Positions 46,885-55,148 of a stretch of DNA of 64,000 nucleotides are shown here, in pieces. This stretch comes from Gallionella sp. (GTDB lineage Bacteria > Pseudomonadota > Gammaproteobacteria > Burkholderiales > Gallionellaceae). Location of the stretch: contig JALNYK010000004.1 of the NCBI GenBank assembly GCA_023229845.1, positions 1-64,000 on the forward strand, given 5' to 3'. Every line of letters begins with the position of its first letter. Position 1 is the stretch's first letter. Under the pieces are notes generated by a model. It made no database searches. It was not told where the DNA came from and worked only from the letters and a program-made list of their open reading frames with translations. The position numbers and the translations under genes are program-made.

Positions 46885-48357
46885 ATGCGACTTCGCCTTG
46901 AACATCCCGTATGTTGCATGCTGCTCTGCCTCTGGAGCGGCATCGCGGCTTCTGCAGAAACCTCCGATCCGTTCGGCACCGAGGCGGCATTGCCGCTCAA
47001 GCCCGCGCTGCGTCTGGGCGGCGCGGTGGGCGATCCCTGCGCGGAAGCGATGCCGCAAGGCGCACTCAATCTGCTCGACGTAGTCAATCTCGCGCTATGC
47101 AACAACCCGCAAACGCGCGAGGTATGGGCGAGTTCGCGCGTGCAGGCGGCGCAAGTCGGGGTGAGCCGGGGCAGCTATCTGCCCGGCCTGAGCCTGAGCG
47201 CCTCCGGCAACCGCAATTCGCCGGGCACCAGCCAGCGCAGTCTCGGACTGACGCTATCCTATCTGCTGTACGACTTCGGCTCCCGCGCCGCGAACGAAGA
47301 GAACGCACGCCAGCTACTCGCGGCGGCGAGCGCCACGCAGGACAGCACGGTGCAGGCCGTGTTCCTCGCGGCGGTGCAGGCCTATTACCAGACGCAGGCG
47401 ACGCAAGCCGCGCTGGATGCCGCGCACGAAGCCGAGCGCGCGGCCAAACAGAGTTTCGCCGCCGCCGAAGCGCGCTATCTCGCCGGCAGCGCCACACCCG
47501 CCGACAAGCTGCAGGCGCAGACCTCGTATTCGCAGGCCACGCTGAACCGCATCGCGGCCGACGGCAACCTGAAGAAGACTGCAGGCTCGCTGGCGAACAT
47601 CATCGGGCTGGATGCGAACCGCAATGTGGCACTGGCCGCGGCGAACGGCGAAGTCCTTCCCGCCGCTTTCGAGCAGGACGTGAACTCGCTGATCGAAGAA
47701 GCCAAGCGGCAACGCCCCGACCTGATCGCCGCCGAGGCACAGGTGAAAGCCGCCGAAGCGAATGCGGATGCGGCGCGCGCCGCCGGCAAACCCTCGATCT
47801 CGCTGTCCGCCTCGACCAATCAGCTCAACAGCGCGGGGGCCACTTCGCGTGGTTCATCGCTAGGCGTTAGCCTGAGCGTACCGCTGTTCGCAGGCTATGC
47901 GCCGACCTACCGGGTGCGCGCAGCCGAGGCACAGGTGGAAGCGCAGCAGGCGCGCACGGAACGCGTGCGCCTGCAAGTCGCGCTGGACGTGTGGAACGCA
48001 TACCAGAACCTCGTCACCGCGACGCAATCGCTGCGCACCAGCGCCGATCTGCTGAGCAGCGCGACGCAATCCGAACGCGTCGCGCTCGGCCGCTACCGGG
48101 CCGGCGTGGGCAACATGCTAGATGTGCTGAACGCACAAAGCGTGCTGGCCAGCGCGCGCCAGCAACGCATCCAGTCGACGCTGGACTGGAACATTGGCCG
48201 CGCCACACTCGCTCAATCCATGGGCAGTCTGGGCGGCAGTCTGTTGCAAACCCTCTCCCCTGCCCTCTCCCACGAGGGGATAGGGAGACAAGGTCTCGCT
48301 CCGCGAGATTCAATATCCAGCCAGTCGCCCGCCGCACCAGAGAAAGCACTTCCATGA
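46885..48357 (+). CDS. TolC-family outer-membrane efflux protein
   Basis: Outer-membrane channel of a tripartite exporter, 490 residues with a signal peptide to about 24 (SGIAASA). Two OEP repeats are visible: ALNLLDVVNLALCNNPQTREVW near 60 and SLIEEAKRQRPDLIAAEAQV near 270, with typical helical KAAEANADAARAAGKP and GVGNMLDVLNAQ. The last roughly 35 codons (from TLSPALSHEG) are not TolC-like and run through a dispersed repeat. The gene overlaps the next by four bases. Confidence 0.92.
   Translation: MRLRLEHPVCCMLLCLWSGIAASAETSDPFGTEAALPLKPALRLGGAVGDPCAEAMPQGALNLLDVVNLALCNNPQTREVWASSRVQAAQVGVSRGSYLPGLSLSASGNRNSPGTSQRSLGLTLSYLLYDFGSRAANEENARQLLAAASATQDSTVQAVFLAAVQAYYQTQATQAALDAAHEAERAAKQSFAAAEARYLAGSATPADKLQAQTSYSQATLNRIAADGNLKKTAGSLANIIGLDANRNVALAAANGEVLPAAFEQDVNSLIEEAKRQRPDLIAAEAQVKAAEANADAARAAGKPSISLSASTNQLNSAGATSRGSSLGVSLSVPLFAGYAPTYRVRAAEAQVEAQQARTERVRLQVALDVWNAYQNLVTATQSLRTSADLLSSATQSERVALGRYRAGVGNMLDVLNAQSVLASARQQRIQSTLDWNIGRATLAQSMGSLGGSLLQTLSPALSHEGIGRQGLAPRDSISSQSPAAPEKALP
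48248..48300. repeat. CCCTCTCCC-type dispersed repeat in the tolC 3' end
   Basis: A CCCTCTCCCCTGCCCTCTCC stretch followed by GAGGGGATAGGGAG forms an imperfect hairpin. The sequence is read as the C-terminal tail of the TolC-family protein. Similar elements are common between genes in many proteobacteria. Confidence 0.6.
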
Positions 48358-49550
48358 AGAAATTACTGCGATCCCCTATTGCCTTGTTGCTGCTCGCCGC
48401 CGCCATGAGCGGCGCAGGCGTCGTCGCCTATCGCCAGTTCGCCGCCCCAGCACCGGAGCAGCGTTACCGCCTCGAATCCGTGACGCAGGGCGACCTCAGC
48501 CAGACCGTTTCGGCCAACGGCACGATCAACCCGGTGTCGCTGATCAGCGTCGGCACGCAGGTGTCCGGCACGGTGAAAAAACTCTACGTCGATTTCAACA
48601 GCAAGGTCGAAAAAGGTCAGATGCTGCTGGAGCTGGACGATGCGCTGCTCGCGGCGCAGCAGAAACAGAGCCACGCCAGCGTGCTGAGTGCCGCCGCGTC
48701 GCTGGAGCTTGCCGGCGCCAACGAGGCGAGGATGCGCAACCTGTATGCACAGGAATACGTGTCGCGCCAAGAATTCGAAACTGCGATGCAGGCGAAGAAG
48801 GCCGCCGAGGCGCAGTTGCAACTGGCGCGTGCGGCGGTCGAGAAGGATCGCGCCAACCTGAACTACTCGGTGATCCGTTCGCCGGTGTCCGGCGTCGTGG
48901 TGGACCGCGCGGTGGATGTCGGCCAGACCGTCGCCGCCAGCCTGCAGACGCCCACGCTGTTCAAGATCGCGCAGGACCTGGCGAAGATGCAGATCGACGC
49001 GAACTTCGCCGAGGCCGACATCGGCAACATCCGCGTCGGACAGACGGCGCGCTTCACCGTGGATGCGTTCCCCAGCCGCAGCTTTCAGGGGACGGTGCGC
49101 CAGATCAGGCTGAACCCGACCATCCAACAGAACGTCGTCACCTACAACGTGGTGGTCGATGTGGATAATCCCGAACAGATCCTGATGCCCGGCATGACCG
49201 CTTACGTCAGCATCGCGGTGGCCGAACGCAAGGATGCGCTGCTGGTTCCCAATGCCGCGTTGCGCTTCAAACCCTCCAACGGCGATCAACCAAAGAAGGA
49301 TGCCGCGAGCAATGGAGCAAAGCCGAAGGACGAAAAGTCCGGAAAACCGCGCGATACCTTCTCCGGCAAGGTCTATGTGCTAAAGGACGGAGAGCCGGTT
49401 GCGGTCGGCGTGTCGCTCGGCATCACCGACAACCGCAGCACCGAGATCGTCGGCGGCGAACTCAAGGCCGGCGACCAGATCGTAGTCGGCGATGCGCAAG
49501 CCGCGAACGGTGCTTCGAGCAGCGCAGCACCGCGCATGAGAATGTTCTGA
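48354..49550 (+). CDS. MacA-like periplasmic adaptor (HlyD/MFP family)
   Basis: A 398-residue adaptor of a MacAB-TolC-type pump. The N-terminal anchor is RSPIALLLLAAAMSGAGVVA. The lipoyl half-motifs are TVSANGTINPVSLISVGTQVSG near 47 and YSVIRSPVSGVVVDRAVDVGQTV near 170, flanking a coiled-coil hairpin. A beta-barrel domain follows (GQTARFTVDAFPSRSFQG). ATG 48354 overlaps the TolC stop, and its own stop overlaps the ABC gene start by one base. Confidence 0.93.
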   Translation: MKKLLRSPIALLLLAAAMSGAGVVAYRQFAAPAPEQRYRLESVTQGDLSQTVSANGTINPVSLISVGTQVSGTVKKLYVDFNSKVEKGQMLLELDDALLAAQQKQSHASVLSAAASLELAGANEARMRNLYAQEYVSRQEFETAMQAKKAAEAQLQLARAAVEKDRANLNYSVIRSPVSGVVVDRAVDVGQTVAASLQTPTLFKIAQDLAKMQIDANFAEADIGNIRVGQTARFTVDAFPSRSFQGTVRQIRLNPTIQQNVVTYNVVVDVDNPEQILMPGMTAYVSIAVAERKDALLVPNAALRFKPSNGDQPKKDAASNGAKPKDEKSGKPRDTFSGKVYVLKDGEPVAVGVSLGITDNRSTEIVGGELKAGDQIVVGDAQAANGASSSAAPRMRMF

Positions 49551-50254
49551 TGGGCGACAGCGTCATCCGCATCAAGGGGCTGCACAAGTCCTACGAGACT
49601 TCCGCGGGACTATTCCCGGTGCTGAAGGACGTCGGTCTGCAGGTCGCCGCAGGCGAATTCGTCGCGATCATGGGACCGTCCGGTTCCGGCAAATCCACCT
49701 TCATGAACATCCTCGGCTGCCTCGACGAGCCCACATCCGGGCGTTACGAACTGAACGGTCGCGATGTCGCAAATCTCGATCGCGACGAACTTGCCGCCTT
49801 GCGCAACCGCACCATAGGCTTCGTGTTCCAAGGCTTCAACCTGCTGCCGCGCATGTCGCTGCAGGACAACGTCGCCCTGCCGCTGATCTATTGCGGCGTA
49901 GAACGCGACGAGCGCCACCAGCGCGCGCGCGACCTGCTCGCCAAGGTCGGGCTGGAACGCTATTTCGAGTCCATGCCCAACAAGATTTCCGGCGGCCAGC
50001 AGCAGCGCGTCGCCATTGCCCGCGCACTGGTCAACCAGCCACGCCTGATCCTCGCCGACGAACCCACCGGCAACCTCGACAGCCACACCGGCGAGGAGAT
50101 CATGGCGCTGTTCGACTCGCTCAATCGCGAAGGCATCACCATCGTGCTGGTCACCCACGAGGCTGATATCGCGCAGCATGCTCATCGCCAGGTGCACTTC
50201 CTCGACGGCCGCATCGTCAACGACCATGCCGTTCAGCGGGAGCACAGCGCATGA
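49550..50254 (+). CDS. MacB-like ABC transporter ATP-binding protein
   Basis: A 234-residue ATPase of the LolD/MacB group. Walker A is GPSGSGKST near 41, the Q-loop lies in [14 protein letters not shown], the signature is [15 protein letters not shown] near 145, Walker B is [13 protein letters not shown], and the H-loop His lies in [10 protein letters not shown]. It is separate from the permease, unlike fused E. coli MacB, and overlaps that gene by four bases. Confidence 0.95.
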   Translation: MGDSVIRIKGLHKSYETSAGLFPVLKDVGLQVAAGEFVAIMGPSGSGKSTFMNILGCLDEPTSGRYELNGRDVANLDRDELAALRNRTIGFVFQGFNLLPRMSLQDNVALPLIYCGVERDERHQRARDLLAKVGLERYFESMPNKISGGQQQRVAIARALVNQPRLILADEPTGNLDSHTGEEIMALFDSLNREGITIVLVTHEADIAQHAHRQVHFLDGRIVNDHAVQREHSA

Positions 50255-51471
50255 CGCTCGCGATGCTCGGCGAAGCCTGGCGCGCGATGGGTGCGAACCG
50301 GCTGCGCACCTTCCTGACGATGCTCGGCATGGTGATCGGCGTAGGTGCTGTGGTGCTGATGATGTCTATCGGACAGGGTGCGCAATACGCCATCAAGCAA
50401 AGCATTTCCGCGATGGGCAGCAACCTGTTCATCCTGCTGTCCGGCAGCACGCAGGCCGGCGGCGTGCGCTCCGGCAGCGGTGGCGGGTACACGCTGAACG
50501 TCGGGGACGCCGAGGCCATCGCCGAACTGCAAGGGGTGCAAGCCGTCGCCCCCATCCATTCCGGCAGCGCGCAGATCGTATACGGACCGAACAACTGGAA
50601 CACCGCCGTGATCGGCACCATGCCGGGCTACCTCGATGCGCGCTCGTGGCCAGTGGTCGCCGGTTCCACCTTCACCGATTCCGACGTGCGCTCCGCGACC
50701 CGCGTCGCGCTGATCGGCCAGACCGCCGCGCAAAACCTGTTCGGCGACGAGAATCCGCTGGGCAAGACCATACGCGTGCGCCAGAGCCCGTTCGTGATCG
50801 TCGGCCTGCTGGGCGTGAAGGGACAGGGCATGGACGGGCGCGACCAAGACGACACCATCATCATCCCGCTGACCACCGCGCAGCGCCAGGTGTTCGGCAG
50901 CCAGTTCCCCGGTTCGGTGCGCATGGTCATGGTGCAGACCGCGACGCAGGAGATCATGCCCGCGGTAGAAAAATCGATGACCGAACTGCTGCGCCAGCGC
51001 CACCGCATCCGCGAAGGCATGGATAGCGACTTCTTCCTGCGCAACCTCACCGCCGCCGCCGATTCCGCCGCAGAGAGCACGCGCATCATGTCGCTGCTGC
51101 TCGGCGCAATCGCCTCGGTGTCGCTGCTGGTCGGCGGCATCGGCATCATGAACATCATGCTGGTGTCGGTCACCGAACGCACGCGAGAGATCGGCATCCG
51201 CATGGCCATCGGCGCGCGCGAACGCGACATCCTGCTGCAATTCCTGCTGGAGGCGATCATCATCTCGGTGGTGGGTTGTTTTATCGGCCTGCTGCTGGGC
51301 ATAGCCGGAGCGCTGCTGGTGGAGGCAACGACCGGCACACTGGTGATCATCTCGTTCAGTTCGGTGGGGGTCGCCTTCGGCGTCGCGGCGGCGGTGGGAA
51401 TATTCTTCGGCTTCTATCCGGCGAAAAAAGCCGCACAACTCGATCCGATCGAGGCATTGCGCTACCAGTAA
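50251..51471 (+). CDS. MacB-like ABC transporter permease
   Basis: A 406-residue FtsX/MacB permease: TM1 near 18-40 (TFLTMLGMVIGVGAVVLMM), a large periplasmic domain of about 230 residues, then three C-terminal segments including IASVSLLVGGIGIMNIMLVSVTERTREIGIRMAIGAR. It completes a TolC-MacA-ATPase-permease operon. In the MacAB model it would export substrates such as macrolides, toxins or lipids; the actual substrate cannot be read. Confidence 0.95.
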   Translation: MTLAMLGEAWRAMGANRLRTFLTMLGMVIGVGAVVLMMSIGQGAQYAIKQSISAMGSNLFILLSGSTQAGGVRSGSGGGYTLNVGDAEAIAELQGVQAVAPIHSGSAQIVYGPNNWNTAVIGTMPGYLDARSWPVVAGSTFTDSDVRSATRVALIGQTAAQNLFGDENPLGKTIRVRQSPFVIVGLLGVKGQGMDGRDQDDTIIIPLTTAQRQVFGSQFPGSVRMVMVQTATQEIMPAVEKSMTELLRQRHRIREGMDSDFFLRNLTAAADSAAESTRIMSLLLGAIASVSLLVGGIGIMNIMLVSVTERTREIGIRMAIGARERDILLQFLLEAIIISVVGCFIGLLLGIAGALLVEATTGTLVIISFSSVGVAFGVAAAVGIFFGFYPAKKAAQLDPIEALRYQ

Positions 51472-51500
51472 CAACAGGCCCGGATGACATCCACGCAAAG

Positions 51501-51533
51501 AAAAAGGGTTAGACTTTCGTCTAACCCTTTTTT
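51501..51533 (+). terminator. rho-independent terminator of the efflux operon
   Basis: A perfect 14-base-pair stem AAAAAGGGTTAGAC with its complement around TTTC, with a six-T tract, 29 bases after the permease stop. It is the last chromosomal feature before the island. Confidence 0.95.
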
Positions 51534-51536
51534 GTC

Positions 51537-51581
51537 TGGTGGGCGATACTGGGTTCGAACCAGTGACCCCTGCCGTGTGAA
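51537..51581 (-). mobile_element. att site: 3' half of tRNA-Val(CAC) at the island end
   Basis: On the minus strand this reads from the anticodon loop (TTCACAC, anticodon CAC) through stem GGCAG, variable loop and T-arm (ACTGGTTCGAACCCAGT) to acceptor ATCGCCC, discriminator A and CCA. The 5' half of the tRNA is absent: sequence after 51581 does not pair. A 3'-only duplicate is the usual footprint of an element integrated in a tRNA gene. The intact tRNA-Val should lie at the other island end, to the right of this window. Confidence 0.85.
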
Positions 51582-51638
51582 TCGTAACCGAATGCTTTTT
51601 ATTAGAACAACTTAGCCGTAGATATATTTAAATACAAT

Positions 51639-51708
51639 AGCTTATCTTATTTCACGTTAGCTCATCTTAGCACTTCTTAGCATGCTCAGTGGAGCAAATT
51701 TGGAGCAA
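51639..51708. repeat. helically phased short repeats next to the att site
   Basis: AGCTTATCTTA (51639), AGCTCATCTTA (51659), AGCACTTCTTA (51669) and AGCATGCTCA (51679) are spaced by 10 or 20 bases, followed by two GGAGCAA copies 11 bases apart (51691, 51702). The spacing matches one DNA turn, as at integrase or excisionase arm sites. No other function is visible in 51582-51709. Confidence 0.55.
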
Positions 51709-51709
51709 T

Positions 51710-52468
51710 TCAAGACTCACGCTCAGCGAGCAACTGCTGCTTGTCCGCCTTGGGCATATTCCAATCCCCCGCAATGACGCGAGCGCTCTTTTGAAAAAAA
51801 TCTTGCCAAAGCTTTTCTTCTTCAAGGGCAATCACGGAGTCAATGGAATCTGGAGTTAATTTATGGGGGGCAGTGCTGTTTTGAAGTTTCTTCAATCTTC
51901 GAAAGGCAGCTGACGCAGCCTCTAACCTAATTACATTCTGGAGAATTGATACAACTTGAACAGGTGTCAGCCAGTCATTTGCCCAGGCGTTCGCGATGGC
52001 TCGCTTGAAATCAAGTGGCTGCATAGGGGCATTGCCATTTACAAATCGACGAATGACTCTCTTGCTCTTTTCGAGTAACCGATCTTTGTCTTCCTTATCA
52101 AGCTTGGCTTCAGTATTGGCTTCGCCTTTCCCAAATAGAGCGGCCGAGAAGTCGAACATCGATATACCAGGGTTCTTGCATTTTGAGCAAGGATAGCTAT
52201 TCAACTCAGGCGGGTTGGCCTCTTCTTCAACATCATTGTGGGATGTGCAGGGAAAGCATGGACTGTCACTTTCATTTAGGCTTTCCTTCGTAGGCAGCCT
52301 CGCAGCCCAGAATAGGCAGTCTGTTACTCCGTTGGACTGGCACGCCATTGTCCGAATGTATTGGAGAGTAGAAGTGGTGCAATCGGCCGGAAGGTTATCG
52401 CGGAGCCTTGTGAGCTCGCGTGATTGCCAGTCATTTAGAACTTGGAATGCTTCCCTTCGGTATTCCAT
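51710..52468 (-). CDS. hypothetical island protein with Cys pairs
   Basis: A 252-residue protein of unknown function, first gene inside the island and lower in GC than the chromosome. It has two or more Cys pairs (CFPC, PCSKC near residue 100) that could hold zinc, then a charged helical region (KLDKEDKDRLLEKSKRVIRR). No recombinase motif is present, so it is not the integrase. ATG 52468 has GAGG six bases upstream. Earlier in-frame starts at 52498 (ATG) and 52537 (GTG) are possible. Confidence 0.65.
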   Translation of the reverse strand: MEYRREAFQVLNDWQSRELTRLRDNLPADCTTSTLQYIRTMACQSNGVTDCLFWAARLPTKESLNESDSPCFPCTSHNDVEEEANPPELNSYPCSKCKNPGISMFDFSAALFGKGEANTEAKLDKEDKDRLLEKSKRVIRRFVNGNAPMQPLDFKRAIANAWANDWLTPVQVVSILQNVIRLEAASAAFRRLKKLQNSTAPHKLTPDSIDSVIALEEEKLWQDFFQKSARVIAGDWNMPKADKQQLLAERES

Positions 52469-52551
52469 GCCTACCTCGTTAATTGTCCGCCCCCTCATTT
52501 TAATTCCGGCTGAAGAATGCGCAACATAGATTTTCACAGCGGAGCAAAGTT

Positions 52552-52752
52552 ATGGAGCGCGACTATTCACTTGCTGAGAGGTTGTCGAAGCTGGGCGATG
52601 ATGTTTTTGTTGGTGTGATTGAGGTGGCAGCCTTGACCGGCTTCGCACCGATCACTATCCAGCAAAGGAGGATAAAGGGGTTTCCAGCACCATTGCCAGG
52701 TACCCGGAAACTTCGTTGGCGGCTTGGTCAGATTCGTGCCTGGGGCAAGTAA
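52552..52752 (+). CDS. small AlpA/excisionase-like DNA-binding protein
   Basis: A 66-residue protein with one predicted winged/MerR-like helix-turn-helix: DDVFVGVIEVAALTGFAPIT then IQQRRIKGFPAPLPGTRKLRW, the pattern of AlpA and phage excisionases. It would bind DNA near the att region to control excision or neighbouring genes. It is divergent from the preceding gene and its stop overlaps the next start by one base. Confidence 0.72.
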   Translation: MERDYSLAERLSKLGDDVFVGVIEVAALTGFAPITIQQRRIKGFPAPLPGTRKLRWRLGQIRAWGK

Positions 52753-53615
52753 TGAGCCGAACGAGTCGCATTCCTCACCCGCCAGGCACACGGTATGTGC
52801 CTATCTACGCGTGGGCATGTACGCGTTTCGGGCTAGCTGGCGCGGCTATCATCGGCCTGCTCGAATTTCTTGACCGAGCGGAGGAATTACCTGAGCAACC
52901 ACTGGCCAGCCGAGCCAGGATCATCGCTGACCTGCAAGGCTTGGTCGGACGAAACGCGGTTGATGCTGCGCTTGATTCGTTGGTGAAGAGCAAGGCTGTC
53001 TCCAGACACATCGAGATCCAGCCCGGAAAAAACAACATTATGCGGTTGGTGCGGTACGGACTAGATTTGCCTGGGTTGGAGCAGTTACTGGGAACTCCCG
53101 AAATCGGGAATTCCCGAAGCTCCCGGAATCGGGAGTCCCCGAAGCTCCCGGAATCGGGCCCTAAATCGGGAGTCCCCTCTTATATAGGATTAGAAATAGA
53201 AGAAGCAGCACCACGCGCGCATGCGCGTGGCACTGGCTCTGCTGCTGCCGATCAGACTGCCGCCAAGCGAGACCACCCCCTCCGGATCGCAGGGATGGAA
53301 TGCTGGTATCCGACCGAAGACCCTGAGGCGCGTGCCATCGTTGCGACCCACAATCAAGAGTCGATCCAATCAGCAGTTGCAGCCATCAAGCTGCGCCCCA
53401 ACAGCGCAGGCAAAAAAACCTCGCCTGTACCGGCACTGGTAAAAGCAGAGCTTGATCATATGAGCCAAGTTGCTATCGCTCAGCAGGAGGCGCAATACCT
53501 CGCTGAGGTGACATCCAAGGTCAAACTTAATCCTGCCGCGCAAGCTGTTGGCGAACAAATACTGGACAAGGCGCGCAAAAAACTTTCAGCCAAACACTTA
53601 CAAGTGGGCACCTGA
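52752..53615 (+). CDS. replication-initiator-like winged-helix protein
   Basis: A 287-residue protein. Residues about 12-110 form a winged-helix-like domain typical of plasmid or phage replication proteins (RYVPIYAWACTRFGLAGAAI, SRARIIADLQGLVGRNAVD, DSLVKSKAVSRHIEI). A low-complexity Ser/Pro/Gly linker (about 115-140) is encoded by iteron-like DNA. The C-terminal part (QSAVAAIKLRPNSAGKKTSP onward) is helical. ATG 52752 overlaps the upstream stop. Role in island replication is inferred from fold and context. Confidence 0.6.
   Translation: MSRTSRIPHPPGTRYVPIYAWACTRFGLAGAAIIGLLEFLDRAEELPEQPLASRARIIADLQGLVGRNAVDAALDSLVKSKAVSRHIEIQPGKNNIMRLVRYGLDLPGLEQLLGTPEIGNSRSSRNRESPKLPESGPKSGVPSYIGLEIEEAAPRAHARGTGSAAADQTAAKRDHPLRIAGMECWYPTEDPEARAIVATHNQESIQSAVAAIKLRPNSAGKKTSPVPALVKAELDHMSQVAIAQQEAQYLAEVTSKVKLNPAAQAVGEQILDKARKKLSAKHLQVGT
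53113..53158 (+). repeat. iteron-like direct repeats inside the replication gene
   Basis: A 21-base unit starting CCCGAAGCTCCCGGAATC is repeated exactly at 53113-53133 and 53138-53158 (25-base period). Partial relatives lie on both sides (CCCGAAATCGGGA at 53097, CTAAATCGGGAG at 53161). Each contains a near-palindromic CCCG(G/A)AATCGGG core, as expected for protein-binding sites. Confidence 0.7.
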
Positions 53616-53948
53616 CGTGTTTGCGTTCAATACAGGTGAGGTGCCTTCAGCCGCGCGAGCGCGGCTTGTTGTTGAAGGCCGGTTGGCATTCCCACAGGTT
53701 TTCTTCTCTCAACCTGCTTCCCGGCATCACCTTTGCGCTTCGCCAGGTGCAGGCCGGAAAAAGCGCATGTGTCACGCCAGACCCGCTGCGCGGGGCGCGG
53801 GCCGACCGTGTGCTCGCCTTCGGCTGCGCGCCGCACCACTCGTCCCGCTTCTGTCATGCCACATGCCCCGGCCTAAACGCACCTGGCTGCAGGGCTGTCG
53901 GTGAGCGATGCCGGGAAGCAGGTAAACCAGAGAAGAAAGGAGCAGACC
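53616..53948 (+). other. GC-rich structured stretch without a convincing gene
   Basis: These 333 bases are richer in GC than the flanking island and have several strong hairpins, for example AGCCGCG-CGAG-CGCGGCT near 53650-53667 and CCCGCTGCGCGGGGCGCGGG near 53787. Open frames occur on both strands but show no ribosome site or domain. It could be a leader, an origin or an oriT; none is shown. The end (AGAAAGGAGCAGACC) is the ribosome site of the next gene. Confidence 0.4.
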
Positions 53949-54266
53949 ATGGAACAGCTCACCCCATCAACAACAGCAAACCGCGCCCCCCGCGAGCTCA
54001 ACCAAAAAGCAGGAGGGGGAAACCTATTCACGGTCGATGATGCGATGTCTGACAGGTTCAGCGTTGGCACGACACCGAGAAGCCAGGCATATCGCAGAGG
54101 CTTTGAGGCGAAGCTCAGGCGTTTGCTGGAAGGTAGTTGCCTTCCAGGAGATGTATATCAGCCAGGCACGCCGGAGGCGGATGCTTACTGGGCAGGCTGC
54201 GATCATGCTGCGGAATACGTGGAGTACCGGACAAACCGGATGGCCGGTGCCCAAATTTACGACTGA
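53949..54266 (+). CDS. small hypothetical island protein
   Basis: A 105-residue protein of unknown function, start supported by AAAGGAGCAGACC. The first 20 residues (EQLTPSTTANRAPRELNQ) closely resemble the start of the next gene product, while the rest differs: RSQAYRRGFEAKLRRLLEGS and ADAYWAGCDHAAEYVEY, a soluble helical domain. It is the first of three closely spaced small genes. Confidence 0.65.
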   Translation: MEQLTPSTTANRAPRELNQKAGGGNLFTVDDAMSDRFSVGTTPRSQAYRRGFEAKLRRLLEGSCLPGDVYQPGTPEADAYWAGCDHAAEYVEYRTNRMAGAQIYD

Positions 54267-54293
54267 GCGGGTAAACCAGAGAGAGGATTGATC

Positions 54294-54593
54294 ATGGAAC
54301 AGCACAACCCATCAACAACACAAACCACGCCCCCGTCGGTCGCGCCCCGCGAGACTCACCAAAGAGCAGACATTTCAAAAAACATTACTTTCCGCCTTGA
54401 TCCATTTCGCGAGGATTACGAGATTCGAGACGGGCATGGCAAATGCAGGGGATTTATCTGGAAGCACGATGGGGAATGGGTATGCCGGGTGGACGAGCTT
54501 AACGCGCAATACTGCGATACGTTTCTTGATGCCAAAGAACTGGTCATGGCACTAGTTAATGGCGCGAGGACTGAAACACCTCAACCGTTATGA
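54294..54593 (+). CDS. small hypothetical island protein sharing a leader with its neighbour
   Basis: A 99-residue protein of unknown function. It starts EQHNPSTTQTTPPSVAPRE, parallel to the upstream gene product, then has an unrelated compact domain (FREDYEIRDGHGKCRGFIWK, GEWVCRVDELNAQYCDTF) that looks like a small beta-rich fold. ATG 54294 follows GAGAGGATTGATC. It lies 27 bases after the previous stop. Confidence 0.65.
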   Translation: MEQHNPSTTQTTPPSVAPRETHQRADISKNITFRLDPFREDYEIRDGHGKCRGFIWKHDGEWVCRVDELNAQYCDTFLDAKELVMALVNGARTETPQPL

Positions 54594-54605
54594 AAAGAGA
54601 ACGAA

Positions 54606-54971
54606 ATGGTGGAAGAATCGAAGAGGCTTGAGCCAGGTGAAGAACGTGCGCTGCACGCCATTAACCATTTCATCAGTTGTCTCAAGGTACATCTGGTGAA
54701 TGGCACAGCCCACAACGAGCATGTGCGAGAAGCCCTGATTGAGCTCTCAATTTTGCTGGGCAATATTCCTTATTGGATTGCAGAGGGGCGCGGGAAGGAT
54801 TTCCATGATTTAATTCTGTCCAATCTACAGGCCGCAGAACCAGCACTCGGATTGATCGCGGTCGACGATTACCCTGAGCCCCCAGAAGGGGAGGATTTGA
54901 GCCAAGTGTTATTGATCGAGCCGGATGAATACCCGATACCCGTCGGGGTTTTTAATCGGCGTTCCGAGTAA
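54606..54971 (+). CDS. hypothetical acidic island protein
   Basis: A 121-residue soluble acidic protein of unknown function. The N-terminal two-thirds are helical (EERALHAINHFISCLKVHLV, HVREALIELSILLGNIPYWI). The tail is rich in Asp, Glu and Pro (DDYPEPPEGEDLSQVLLIEP). It starts 12 bases after the previous stop with AAGAGAACGAA upstream, so it belongs to the same small-gene run. Confidence 0.6.
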   Translation: MVEESKRLEPGEERALHAINHFISCLKVHLVNGTAHNEHVREALIELSILLGNIPYWIAEGRGKDFHDLILSNLQAAEPALGLIAVDDYPEPPEGEDLSQVLLIEPDEYPIPVGVFNRRSE

Positions 54972-55003
54972 AGCACGCACAAATAGCCTTACCCACCTCC
55001 CGA

Positions 55004-55028
55004 CCGGCCCCCACCTAGAAGGGGCCGG
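55004..55028 (+). terminator. hairpin after the small-gene run
   Basis: The stem CCGGCCCC/GGGGCCGG with a nine-base loop lies 32 bases after the stop at 54971. A second smaller stem CGCCC-TTG-CGGGCG lies near 55053-55067. No T-tract follows, so termination is likely but not certain. Confidence 0.5.
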
Positions 55029-55148
55029 GCCTAACTCGCCGCCATCGCGGCTCGCCCTTGCGGGCGGGACGTGGATAAGGCAGAAATCTCATCAAAATTT
55101 CCCTCGGCATCCATAGCCCAAAGCTGACGTTTCTGATTGGACTGAATG

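Noticed and set aside
51537..51581. Complete tRNA gene at the island edge
   Set aside because: Only the 3' half from the anticodon loop is present; the D-arm and 5' acceptor strand are missing.
51710..52468. First island gene considered as the integrase
   Set aside because: No tyrosine- or serine-recombinase motif is present. It has Cys pairs and a charged helical region instead.
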